NCBI GenBank assembly: GCA_946481475.1
Contig: CAMLOB010000026.1
Span: forward strand, 1 to 14,255
DNA from: an uncultured Chlorobiota bacterium
Lineage (GTDB): Bacteria; Bacteroidota; Kapaibacteriia; OLB7
Reading direction: 5' to 3'
DNA: 14,255 nt
Both the position numbers and the translations under genes were made by a program. The notes under the pieces are model-generated. The model made no database searches and had not been told where the DNA came from. It saw only the letters and a list, made by a program, of their open reading frames with translations. Each line of letters opens with the position of its first letter. The stretch's first letter is position 1. Shown here piece after piece: positions 9,901 to 14,255 of the stretch.

Positions 9901-12206
9901 GAGAGGAGGCATTCTCCCTGACACAGTTCGCCACGGACCTGCAGGGGGCGATCAAGGGTCTGTACGTGGCGACGGGAGATGCGCTTGCCGAAGAGGATCC
10001 GGCGAGCGCAAGCACGGTCTGGGGAATCAACATCGGAAGCGATGCGGGACCGAAGATGACCTATCAGTTCTCCGGCGCCGATACGGCCTACTTCTCCATT
10101 CCTCCCCTTTCAACCGCGCTGATGGGTGGGAAGGTGGATATCATTCCCTACGTTCAGGGACAGAATCCTCCCTTCACCGGAACGGCAACATCGCAAACGT
10201 TCCAGTCGGTCGATCTCGACGTCTGGCTGAACACCTTCCTCCAGGCGGTCGACGTCTTCCTCTCTCCGGCCTTCGTGACGCCGGCCTACTCTCTCTCGCC
10301 GGAATCGGTGACGAGCGTCATCGGATTGAAGCAGGAACTTGCCGAAGTCATCTCCGACCGGCTGGCTCTTGTGCTGGAGGGACAGAGTCAGGGAACGATC
10401 GACGACGCCGTCAACGCGATGTATCAGGCAATGCTGACGAAGCTCGCGAGTGCCTTCGAGATCAACACGATTGTTCAGGTTCCGGTCGCCGTCTCATCCG
10501 GCACGTCCGATGAGAAGACGGCTCCCCGTCTCTCCGGCAAGATCACGATGGCCGAAGGATCGACCGACGACGGAGGAACCGGCACGTTGCCGAACGCCTT
10601 CAGCTTCTCGACGACCAAGGTCTCGATGACCAATCCGGCGTCAACGGCAACCTTCCTCTTCAGCGTGAAGGCTCCGGCCGAGCACAAGCAGGCGAATCTT
10701 GACCTGCAGTATGTGATCAACGAACTGGAACTTCCGGACCCGGGATCGGTGATCGGTGATTACGAAGGTTCGTTCTGGCTGAAGTTCGTGATTCCTCTGG
10801 ACGATGCCGCATCGACAATCGGTCCGGTCGACATACCGATTCCGTTGCGCTCCTACCCGAGCCCGGTCACGCTCCTGTCGCAGAGCGCCGTGCAATCGGT
10901 GGAGAATCCGCAGAGCGCGAAGGATCTCCTCGGCTGGAATTTCGACTTCACCTATCAGCACAACAGCGCGCAGCAGGACACGCCGCTGGCCGCCGTCTCG
11001 TTCAACGCTGCACAGAACCCGATGTGGTTCAATGCGCAAGGGGAGAGCGGACTCGACCTGAACGCCATCTTCCGCGCGCTGGCCCAGTTCACTGCCGTCT
11101 ACCCTGCGTTAAGTGCAGACCTGTCGACGCTTCCGATTCTGACTCCGGGATCATCGAACACGAACGCCTCGGCAGCCGTCGCCGCCTTTGCGTGGCTTGT
11201 CAACAACGTCGTTGCGGCCTGGAGAGGGAACGCGGCCCTTGCGGCATTTGCTCCGCCGAAGGAGACCTACTACTACCAGATGCAGAAGCAGGAGACGCAG
11301 GAGATCAATCCGAATCTGGATACGCTCACGATCACGGCGTTCGATCCGGTGCGGAACATCATCACGCCGAATCCGATCAAGCTCTGGCCCGACGTCTACA
11401 TTACCTATAACGACAAGGAGACGCAGCTTCAGCAGGTCGGCACGCCGACCGATACCGAGGCGGTCTATCAATACCCGACCGGCATTCCGGCCACAACCGA
11501 GCTGCCGCAGCGCTTTGTCTTTGCGTGGCCGGACGGTTCGGAACAGAGCCTGACAACCCGGCAACTGACCGGCGGCGCATCGCTCGGGGCGGTGCAGACG
11601 TTCCAGTTCAACGGGACGAATATTCTGCTCCGTCAGAACGGACAGGCGGGTGTGCTGATCACGCGGAACCTGTCGCTGATTCCGAACGTGGCGACGAATC
11701 CGGCATTTATCTACCAGACGCCGCTGACGAACTTCACGAGCGTGGCCATCCCGGCGGTCTTTGCCGGAAGTCCGCTCAGCATCGGCAACGGAGAGGTGAC
11801 GGGGATCGCCGCAGCTCTCGGGACGTTCCTTCAAACGGTCTTTGCATCGCTCAGTGGCGTGTCGGAGGGGGAGACGGTCACCGTCCGCTTCGGCGCAGCC
11901 TATTCGTTTGCACTGGCGATGACGACGGCCGAAGGAGAGGAGGATGCGACGGAGATGCTGAACACACTGGTACCGATAGCGCTGATCCCGACGTTCGATT
12001 TCGATCCGGCGACCGACTGGAACCCGGCGGTGCAGGGGAGCTTCGTCAATCAGGTGCAGAGTGTGGTCTCCGAGTGGCAGAAGGCGAATGATCCCTCCTC
12101 GGACGGGGGATCCTACATGTTTGATCTGACGGTCTACGCCAGCCAGGGACAGCTTCAACCGTTGATGCAGGTGACGAGTTTGCAGTACGGGTTGTCCTCG
12201 TCGTAG
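999..12206 (+). CDS. Giant (3735 aa) LysM-repeat protein of unknown function
   Basis: One uninterrupted frame encodes about 0.39 MDa of protein. The ATG at 999 is the first start after an in-frame TGA at 969, and the frame ends at TAG 12204-12206. The N-terminus is hydrophilic with no signal peptide or lipobox, and the C-terminus has no T9SS sorting domain, so any export would need another route. Layout by residue: 1-990 is a beta-rich part with many alternating polar/hydrophobic strands, a Gly/Asn-rich linker near 603-635 and very hydrophobic stretches near 815-890 and 948-987. 990-1269 is a connector with two probable helices. 1270-1604, 2035-2134 and 2420-2908 hold 18 LysM-like repeats. 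1605-2034, 2135-2419 and 2909-3735 are unknown domains. I found only two cysteines (87 and 2014). LysM modules usually bind N-acetylglucosamine polymers; here most copies are degenerate. The N-terminal half resembles my memory of the uncharacterised DUF6603-type large proteins, but I could not verify that. The nuclease gene upstream and the GH18 gene downstream hint at a role on cell-wall or chitin-like targets. The function is unknown; a surface scaffold, an adhesin or a very large toxin-like protein are possibilities. Confidence 0.95.
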   Translation: MDSKQLADLLRGQSAQPPHQILLDDSTLERTGLSALIKQDLLLASGALVLTVDPDTIPQNPPATGFTLDATVPEGTAAFLNLDGRDCTIDFIVGTQVDIVMTVQTREGGGKPISWKFSDSFPELAGLFYDMLTYSDPELIFASIVSGSTPVGLSFDGSLQMTGLLNYIAQVIGSSSSYPLLGELSRDENENLSFDLGANLNVPSLSLGTIVTMNDLIAGVGYSRVQASDGSTVTLAQLYLGATVTFENDRGTKLPLDIRVQLPMQSGLPMLVLQVLPVPGFDTSLDRLGSLIGGESWDSFFTGPGEQLKPYFETFGLIGYGATFGLSDLSVISSSLNVGTLKDWTMWGDYKLRLNGNWTIVFGSPSVSTLTLQALFIFKTINFEVTVVLPNLTISGQQTGDPLQLNLSQLNQLFDNGLTIPNDLLQVEISNFNISIDIPNKQFNIGAFVSASVSLFGTELLAIQNMNVAIAVDASQPTLGYTANLNGIVKLGPISVQADATLSNQTDTVFSLHLVDETLGSMLNHLVHLVDPTFNVSFGDPWNRILDISLDALVLKVNVTKGIVTLTYTLPNPLDLVFIKIDSFGLSYTRGNTNASTTKIEISGSFFGQQFGGGGNNGQLGANGANPPLSWDPINENPPAIPSGSPSIFDLQYAGLGQHIAFDGIELTTITEVMDALRKSVLPSPAGALPPFGQNGLAFSEESNWLIGAQFSIMGTVSISAIFNDPNLYGILIQLSGEKAKIFAGLSFEILYRKVTETIGVYHIELKLPDAMRNLQFGSVSITLPVVVLDIYTNGNFRVDFGFPKGLDFSNSFSIQIFPFVGYGGFYFALLNGATSSRVPQITNGTFSPVIEFGFALSIGVGKTVNAGILSGGITVTVIGILQGVLGWFNPTDNSPKEVYYWIQGTIAIVGRLYATINFAIIQATVDVTAYASVTLTIEAHQPIYIAISAGVSVKVKVKIVFFTISLSFKATISASFTIGSASPTPWQVASGNKVSSSAQLQMLRGQQTLHTSRPFRPGYARALRLSSLAAQGPITDWPAVTVLPGGAQKITIWTMPAFTKSATSGKGEAIMILAAENSIPPSAGTIQEHQMLHGADPASAPFNLLMQGMLGWGIYVITDGGSSVTADQLTALQLQLNDPATTAAAFDYDTLTAFLAKNFTFDVTPTTSVASETGVAIFPMVPAITLTDTAGTNVDFNTFNKVDLTYQEKVAVYFQLLQTQFDERNNGSDNLQATEEDTSISMAKIIFSRYFNMLMSAGVQAAIDLLTTYPFTTSGSDPMSIADVGSAIGDADLVNDPLRVATPNQDKKVLNAGAIISLPDVVRQIRSGEDLSAIATAMAALGALTTEGKPYTAADLLEVNLDSNGIFNAGTLFPVTGLGYTTQENDTLNLIASRILLRANSTQLLNLITGSAEAVQGLLELNPSITDPNGQIAPGTTITLPEGASYTSAPGDTLTLIASYFLGEAQGVFDLVTFIPELLKQNPNLPVTDPLQPQPVGTAISIPTVNRVMASGDTVNSLTTTLITTSAIIQTNILAIPSSTPLLAPQGVLRVPLRYALKADDTFSGIAGTFDLTLQYLAEQMTEAVDGTVPKVFGTNQEIVISDLGSIRITTLMSNLLNQAEWNNASGQVSRFLLSGLRLPDPNDAYFQGLTVEDLYDPTKLGPIVTAPMFGLTGQQYTIDVPAPSGYEITLKNQAGVSWLTFDSQNSATFGLTDDQAKLLQTIADTPLTPGIETLTRLALYQMVPPRIAILNHVAWQAAVPPELDKENGGGAGNPSIWLFPDELVLRIAAGTGSTSASSLLYELVLARETGPNSLDTEQIASYAWGTVVDIPIALPVTDSSTNSTANTYVVNGADDTGASLLQQVYAYLTGPEGSKDSATLYLLYSPNPAGGNPSGLITDKITTDTTYLIKTNLSTLTHSANTVFLQDSMLTGDPTDVYAAPITDVADFLALLWEASITRNGGFFLNYVNANGGAGLPADVFGTETTATISLLILLDSQTETKDAPILPFNNCGVVGVNIDTTSSSVFAQPATWTVVENDSLTSVQTGFNGLWGTSFSVLDVATFNQTVPLLLRVGATMTIPGQNDPYEILYGDTLAGIVAKFNVQSLQALISVGSNATAAILETGAQMQFAQNVLQPTATVPPGTVGFEITRTNPDPDNAPYSQLTPDQIVGTLFNLAGYNIAPAGVFIKSGAGLPTTPSDSLQDQTDGLQAREADETTDANWFYHQTLVVAPFSNVQNGSASAALPAASANPYNGVGYDKGAKQINRVTIGLDLQDIYGNIQALPSPFDSLDVPVGYFDNVINPGSWPSLAIAYDVSGSPVTISLSMTMQQVRYIPGVSVSVPSALAAIAADLTTYRSVYYQLIQPDLSFSLKTTLDADSLSGSTPKYPLANTPFLAFAFGAYIYLNALSTMKQVGVTIQGSSTSVFDLTDLYGVTGAQLFTENQNTLYSTFFGSTVINVPTMYTMVDGNSLGSVVADPQWSSYKLTVAGLAEANKLVPLSAGIDFITPKRTATASASDSLNSLATRGRASAEGVANANGQRTDILKEGTVFTVGTQSYTLGKNDSFANAASNLGTTVDAVATANQWLQGIFVENASLDIVDVLAADGDTLLSLATTYNGGDIGAFATANEAIRTPFTPGTAILIGVNPSPTPPEADDTLLTFAQRNRVTIDQLGNANATKGAVFVDGATVDIPGVLLNDSTTQYATYSTKGADKLNDIATKFGTNPGGIAVLNPDVPGLFLAGQTITDTTSGKSVTTAAGDTFDLIIQRFKDAGVTVTLQQLADDIATQADLIAPQSLWITPPMTGNANGGNPDGTLEGLAAAYNTDVQTIATANGATLGVLASGVQITLLGVSITTNDKETLNSIVNRLAEQGVTTTVTDAATALASVKGLVAAQGKVTPIPPPSPASNSTQISLKFTEAVFPLSVNIVLSRNTDWIDPDFKTVQSVATASYSVPPTPDPSNGEEAFSLTQFATDLQGAIKGLYVATGDALAEEDPASASTVWGINIGSDAGPKMTYQFSGADTAYFSIPPLSTALMGGKVDIIPYVQGQNPPFTGTATSQTFQSVDLDVWLNTFLQAVDVFLSPAFVTPAYSLSPESVTSVIGLKQELAEVISDRLALVLEGQSQGTIDDAVNAMYQAMLTKLASAFEINTIVQVPVAVSSGTSDEKTAPRLSGKITMAEGSTDDGGTGTLPNAFSFSTTKVSMTNPASTATFLFSVKAPAEHKQANLDLQYVINELELPDPGSVIGDYEGSFWLKFVIPLDDAASTIGPVDIPIPLRSYPSPVTLLSQSAVQSVENPQSAKDLLGWNFDFTYQHNSAQQDTPLAAVSFNAAQNPMWFNAQGESGLDLNAIFRALAQFTAVYPALSADLSTLPILTPGSSNTNASAAVAAFAWLVNNVVAAWRGNAALAAFAPPKETYYYQMQKQETQEINPNLDTLTITAFDPVRNIITPNPIKLWPDVYITYNDKETQLQQVGTPTDTEAVYQYPTGIPATTELPQRFVFAWPDGSEQSLTTRQLTGGASLGAVQTFQFNGTNILLRQNGQAGVLITRNLSLIPNVATNPAFIYQTPLTNFTSVAIPAVFAGSPLSIGNGEVTGIAAALGTFLQTVFASLSGVSEGETVTVRFGAAYSFALAMTTAEGEEDATEMLNTLVPIALIPTFDFDPATDWNPAVQGSFVNQVQSVVSEWQKANDPSSDGGSYMFDLTVYASQGQLQPLMQVTSLQYGLSSS
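1319..1328 (+). repeat. G10 homopolymer tract inside the giant gene
   Basis: Ten consecutive G span codons 107-110 (Glu-Gly-Gly-Gly) of the giant gene. Gain or loss of one base would shift the frame in the first 3% of a 3735-codon gene. The sequence as given keeps the frame open. Such tracts are known slippage sites in contingency genes and are also sequencing-error hot spots. Confidence 0.9.
4806..5810 (+). repeat. LysM-like repeat group A (6 units) in the giant protein
   Basis: Residues 1270-1604 form six consecutive LysM-like units starting near residues 1270, 1321, 1381, 1447, 1507 and 1556. Each is 47-62 residues and follows the LysM plan: an aromatic or hydrophobic strand, a G/N-D-T/S-L turn, a helix, a middle x-L-x-x-N-P segment, and a closing strand after a G-T/A-x-I-x-L/I-P motif. 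The best copies read YTTQENDTLNLIA (1381) and YTSAPGDTLTLIA (1447), with closing TITLP and AISIP. The middle segments LLELNPSI and LLKQNPNL are close to canonical LysM. The first unit (1270) and the last two (1507, 1556) are more degenerate. Confidence 0.8.
7101..7400 (+). repeat. LysM-like repeat group B (2 units) in the giant protein
   Basis: Residues 2035-2083 (opening WTVVENDSLTSV, closing ATMTIPG) and 2089-2134 (opening YEILYGDTLAGIVAKF, closing AQMQFAQ) form a pair of LysM-like units between two unknown domains. They are separated by the short link QNDP. The second copy has the near-canonical GDTL turn. Confidence 0.78.
8256..9722 (+). repeat. LysM-like repeat group C (10 units) in the giant protein
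   Basis: Residues 2420-2908 hold ten consecutive units beginning near 2420, 2467, 2515, 2562, 2606, 2655, 2708, 2758, 2818 and 2858, mostly 43-50 residues apart. Several share an Ala-Asn signature in place of the usual Asn-Pro in the middle of LysM: AEANK, NANGQ, ATANQ, ATANE, GNANA and ATANG. The opening turns vary: DGNSL, ASDSL, KNDSF, DGDTL, ADDTL, GADKL, AGDTF, DGTL and KETL. The array ends at a proline-rich linker (PIPPPSP, from about residue 2905). The shared signature suggests the array grew by tandem duplication separately from group A. Confidence 0.78.
9723..12203 (+). other. Unknown C-terminal module of the giant protein
   Basis: Residues 2909-3735 follow the last LysM-like unit and a proline-rich linker. 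I recognise no named domain. The module mixes beta-rich stretches with probable helices, for example around VWLNTFLQAVDVFLSP (DNA near 10221-10268) and AAVAAFAWLVNNVVAAWRG (near 11173-11229). A Tyr-rich, Gln-rich stretch (YYYQMQKQETQ) follows near 11268-11300. There is no RTX motif, no T9SS tail, no autotransporter barrel and no membrane anchor that I can see. Its size suggests two or three folded domains. Confidence 0.55.
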
Positions 12207-12217
12207 ATTTGAAGAGT

Positions 12218-12286
12218 TCACGCGAAGAGCAAAGGCGCAAAGGGAAATCCCTCTTTGCGCCTTTGCTCTTTGCGTCCTTCGCGTGA
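12218..12286. repeat. Long hairpin made of CTTTGCG-type units, possible terminator or dispersed repeat
   Basis: A perfect 18-base inverted repeat (AAGAGCAAAGGCGCAAAG at 12225-12242 and its complement at 12253-12270) encloses a 10-base loop. A further seven pairs (12218-12224 with 12280-12286) extend the stem beyond a one-sided nine-base bulge (12271-12279). The right side contains three tandem CTTTGC-initiated units starting at 12253, 12261 and 12268, with another CTTTGC at 12291. It sits 11 bases after the giant gene's stop. No T-run follows the stem, so it is not a classical intrinsic terminator, although so strong a stem may slow or end transcription or protect the 3' end of the mRNA. The palindromic unit structure looks like a dispersed intergenic repeat. 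Confidence 0.85.
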
Positions 12287-12339
12287 TTCTCTTTGCTATT
12301 TTCAACCGACAATGTTGAAGCAAGTACGAAACGACGGAC

Positions 12340-12342
12340 AGG
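12340..12342 (+). promoter_or_regulatory. Shine-Dalgarno-like AGG deciding the start of the GH18 gene
   Basis: The AGG at 12340-12342, within GGACAGG, lies five bases before the ATG at 12348. The alternative in-frame ATG at 12312 has no such site, and still earlier in-frame starts fall inside the hairpin. The 12348 start also gives a compact signal peptide. Confidence 0.5.
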
Positions 12343-12347
12343 CAAAC

Positions 12348-14171
12348 ATGAACCGATGGCTTTTTCTTCTTCTGCTCCCCCTGATTCTATGTGAGCAGGC
12401 ACTCCACGCACAACAACCCGCCCCTCCGCACGAAGCGCAACAACGTGAATACGGCAGCGACAGAGTCCGGACGGAACAGGAGTGGGACCGGATCAACAGG
12501 GAACGAGGGTTCCGCTACACCAGCCCCGAGCGACCGGTCCTTCGGAAGCGAACGCAGGAAGAGTGCGATCCGGATCATATCGTCTTCGGCTGGCATCCCT
12601 ACTGGATGGGAACCGCCTACGAAGACTACGACTACGGTCTCCTGTCGGACCTCTCCTACTTCTCCTACGAAGTCGATCCGAACACGGGAAATTATCAGAC
12701 CATCCATTCGTGGAAGACCACCGACCTGATCACCCGGGCAAAGGAGGCGGGGCGCCGGGTCAACCTCTGCGTCACGCTCTTCAGCGGACACGCGACATTC
12801 TTCGGAAATCCGGATGCACGGCGGACACTGATCGACTCGCTGATCGCACTGGTAAAGCTGCGGGATGCCGACGGCGTCAACATCGACTTCGAGTCGGTCC
12901 CCGGTTCGCAACGGGAGAACATGACCGGCTTCATGAGGCAACTCGGCGAACGATTCGATGCGGAGCTTCCCGGCTCGCAGATTTCCATCGACCTGCCGGC
13001 CGTCGACTGGCAGAAGACGTTCGATGTGGTCGGCATGGAACCGTATGTCGATCTCTTCATTATCATGGGTTACGCCTATCACTGGACCGGTTCGCAGCAG
13101 GCCGGACCGAACGCGCCGAAGAACAACGGCTCGTTCTGGAGTCCGTACGACCTGACCCGTTCGATCAACTACTATCTCGACCTCGGGCTTCCATCCCGCA
13201 AGCTTTGTCTGGGTCTCCCCTGGTACGGTCACGGCTGGGGGACAACGAGCGATCAGTTAGGATCGGCAACACTGGGACGGGGAAACGCTCTGTTCTACAG
13301 CGCAATCCGGCAGGACCTGGATACAAACGAACGGATGCGGCAATGGGACATCCATTCTTCAACCCCGTGGTATGCATACGAAGTCGGCGAGAACCTCTGG
13401 CGACAGCACTGGTACGACGATGAAATCAGTCTCGGTCTGAAGTACGATCTGGCGATCATGAAGGGACTGGCCGGCGTCGCGATCTGGGCGCTCGGCTACG
13501 ACGGAGGCTATCCGGAGATGTGGGAAGCTCTCCGCTCCCGCTTTGCCGACTGCGGCCGAACCCCCTGCGGGGGAGAGCTCACCGACATGGGAGGACCGAC
13601 CGGGAACTACGTTGCGAACGACCTTTGGAGCTACACGATCAGACCGGAAGGAGCCACCTCGATCACACTGGCATTCAGTCAGTTCGATCTTGCCGACGAT
13701 CATCTTCTGGTTTTCGACGGACCGGACGAGAACGCCCCGCTGATCGCCGATCTGACCGGCGCCTCTCCGGGCGCACACGTCACCGGACGGAACGGAACGA
13801 TGACGATCAGATTCGTCTCGAACGAATCGCAGCAGGGGACGGGATTCCTCGGGACCTGGGCGTGTTCCACGCTGCCGTTGAGCCTTGAAGAGGAAAGCGA
13901 TTCGGCCTTCTCCGTTTCTCTCAACCCCAATCCGAGTACAGGCGAAAGCAGTCTTCGCATCACACTCCGCCGGGCTTCGGAAGTGAGGGTAACGCTTCAC
14001 GACATGGCCGGACGAATGCTGGGAGAATTCGTAATGGAACTTGCGGCGGGAGAGGGGATCATTGAACTTGGAGAGATTGTTCGGCCGCTGGCCGCCGGGG
14101 CGTACTTCCTTCGTGTTGAAACGGAAACCGGCGAAAAGAAGATGGTGAGCGTGATGAAAGCGGGCCGGTGA
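12348..14171 (+). CDS. Secreted GH18 (chitinase-like) glycosidase with CUB domain and T9SS sorting domain
   Basis: The product has 607 residues. Residues 1-21 (MNRWLFLLLLPLILC, then EQALHA) form a signal peptide, probably cut after Ala21. A short charged linker leads to a GH18 barrel from about residue 74 to 401. It has FGWHPYW at strand 1, the catalytic DGVNIDFE at 175-182 with Glu182 as the acid, MGYAYHW at 240-246, LGLPWYGHGW near 288-297, and Trp380 in WALGYDGG at the last strand. GH18 enzymes cleave beta-1,4 N-acetylglucosamine linkages, with a neighbouring Asp and substrate assistance; this copy keeps the catalytic residues, so it is probably active. Residues about 407-506 form a CUB domain, recognised by GNYVANDLWSYTI, DHLLVFDGPDENAPLI and MTIRFVSNESQQGTGF. 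Residues about 525-607 are a T9SS type A sorting domain (LNPNPSTGESSLRITL opening, GAYFLRVETETGEKKMVSV closing), directing export and surface attachment or release. The start at 12348 is chosen over 12312 because of the AGG site. The substrate, chitin, peptidoglycan or an N-glycan, is not decidable from sequence. Confidence 0.93.
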   Translation: MNRWLFLLLLPLILCEQALHAQQPAPPHEAQQREYGSDRVRTEQEWDRINRERGFRYTSPERPVLRKRTQEECDPDHIVFGWHPYWMGTAYEDYDYGLLSDLSYFSYEVDPNTGNYQTIHSWKTTDLITRAKEAGRRVNLCVTLFSGHATFFGNPDARRTLIDSLIALVKLRDADGVNIDFESVPGSQRENMTGFMRQLGERFDAELPGSQISIDLPAVDWQKTFDVVGMEPYVDLFIIMGYAYHWTGSQQAGPNAPKNNGSFWSPYDLTRSINYYLDLGLPSRKLCLGLPWYGHGWGTTSDQLGSATLGRGNALFYSAIRQDLDTNERMRQWDIHSSTPWYAYEVGENLWRQHWYDDEISLGLKYDLAIMKGLAGVAIWALGYDGGYPEMWEALRSRFADCGRTPCGGELTDMGGPTGNYVANDLWSYTIRPEGATSITLAFSQFDLADDHLLVFDGPDENAPLIADLTGASPGAHVTGRNGTMTIRFVSNESQQGTGFLGTWACSTLPLSLEEESDSAFSVSLNPNPSTGESSLRITLRRASEVRVTLHDMAGRMLGEFVMELAAGEGIIELGEIVRPLAAGAYFLRVETETGEKKMVSVMKAGR

Positions 14172-14255
14172 GGATATCAGTTCTGTATTTCCTCTGGCCG
14201 ATGAAGGCATCCGGTAAAAGTATGCTCCCTGAAACTCCGTATATTGTTCCGCGAT
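14172..14255. other. Non-coding tail after the GH18 gene
   Basis: Eighty-four bases follow the stop. I see no gene, no strong hairpin and no clear promoter. A four-pair stem (GATG/CATC around 14200-14211) is too weak to call a terminator. Confidence 0.5.

Noticed and set aside
12269..12304. Bacteroidota-type promoter (TTTG then TATTTTCA) before the GH18 gene
   Set aside because: The spacing between the TTTG at 12269 and the TA element at 12297 is longer than usual, the second element matches the consensus imperfectly, and the TTTG belongs to the hairpin repeat.
12255..12347. Longer N-terminal extension of the GH18 gene from a TTG at 12255 or the ATG at 12312
   Set aside because: The TTG lies inside the hairpin repeat, and the 12312 ATG has no Shine-Dalgarno-like site. 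The 12348 ATG has AGG five bases upstream and yields a normal signal peptide.
12390..12392. Lipoprotein signal (Cys15 after LLPLIL) in the GH18 protein
   Set aside because: The residue before the cysteine is Leu rather than the small residue a lipobox needs, and the T9SS tail fits a standard signal peptide.
14195..14215. Possible terminator hairpin after the GH18 gene
   Set aside because: Only a four-base-pair stem forms before mismatches, and no T-run follows.
1..14255. CRISPR array, tRNA or rRNA, or insertion sequence
   Set aside because: No regularly spaced identical nucleotide repeats, cloverleaf sequence, transposase or flanking inverted repeats were seen. The protein repeats in the giant gene are too diverged at the DNA level to be an array.

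Overview
The window holds three consecutive plus-strand genes and almost nothing else: the 3' end of a secreted-type endonuclease/exonuclease/phosphatase (EEP) gene (2-904), one giant gene of 11.2 kb encoding a 3735-residue LysM-repeat protein (999-12206), and a secreted GH18-CUB protein (12348-14171). About 98% of the window is coding. The very long open frames on the minus strand (one exceeds 1000 codons) are shadows of the giant gene's GC-rich codon pattern.

Organism: the last gene ends in a recognisable type IX secretion system (T9SS) type A C-terminal sorting domain, which restricts the source to the Bacteroidota/Chlorobiota/Ignavibacteriota/Kapabacteria superphylum. The base composition is GC-rich (by eye in the high fifties percent), which fits a GC-rich environmental lineage such as Kapabacteria/Ignavibacteria better than a typical low-GC Bacteroides or Flavobacterium. 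That finer placement is inference.

Layout: (1) The EEP fragment keeps the GDFN and SDH catalytic motifs and lacks only its N-terminus, which lies before the window. (2) After a 94-base gap the giant gene begins. Its product has, in order, a roughly 990-residue beta-strand-rich N-terminal part, a partly helical connector, a first group of six LysM-like repeats, a 430-residue unknown domain, two more repeats, a 285-residue unknown domain, ten further repeats, and a roughly 825-residue unknown C-terminal part. It has no visible signal peptide, no T9SS sorting domain and only two cysteines. (3) A 140-base gap holds a striking long hairpin built of short CTTTGCG-type units. (4) The GH18 protein carries a signal peptide, the catalytic DGVNIDFE motif, a CUB domain and a T9SS tail.

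How they may work together: LysM modules typically bind N-acetylglucosamine polymers (peptidoglycan, chitin), and GH18 enzymes cut such polymers. A nuclease or phosphodiesterase next to them would suit degradation of another organism's material or a toxin/predation role. Only the co-location and the domains are visible; the joint role is inference. The giant LysM protein is the strongest candidate for an undescribed system, because most of its length matches no domain I can name with confidence.
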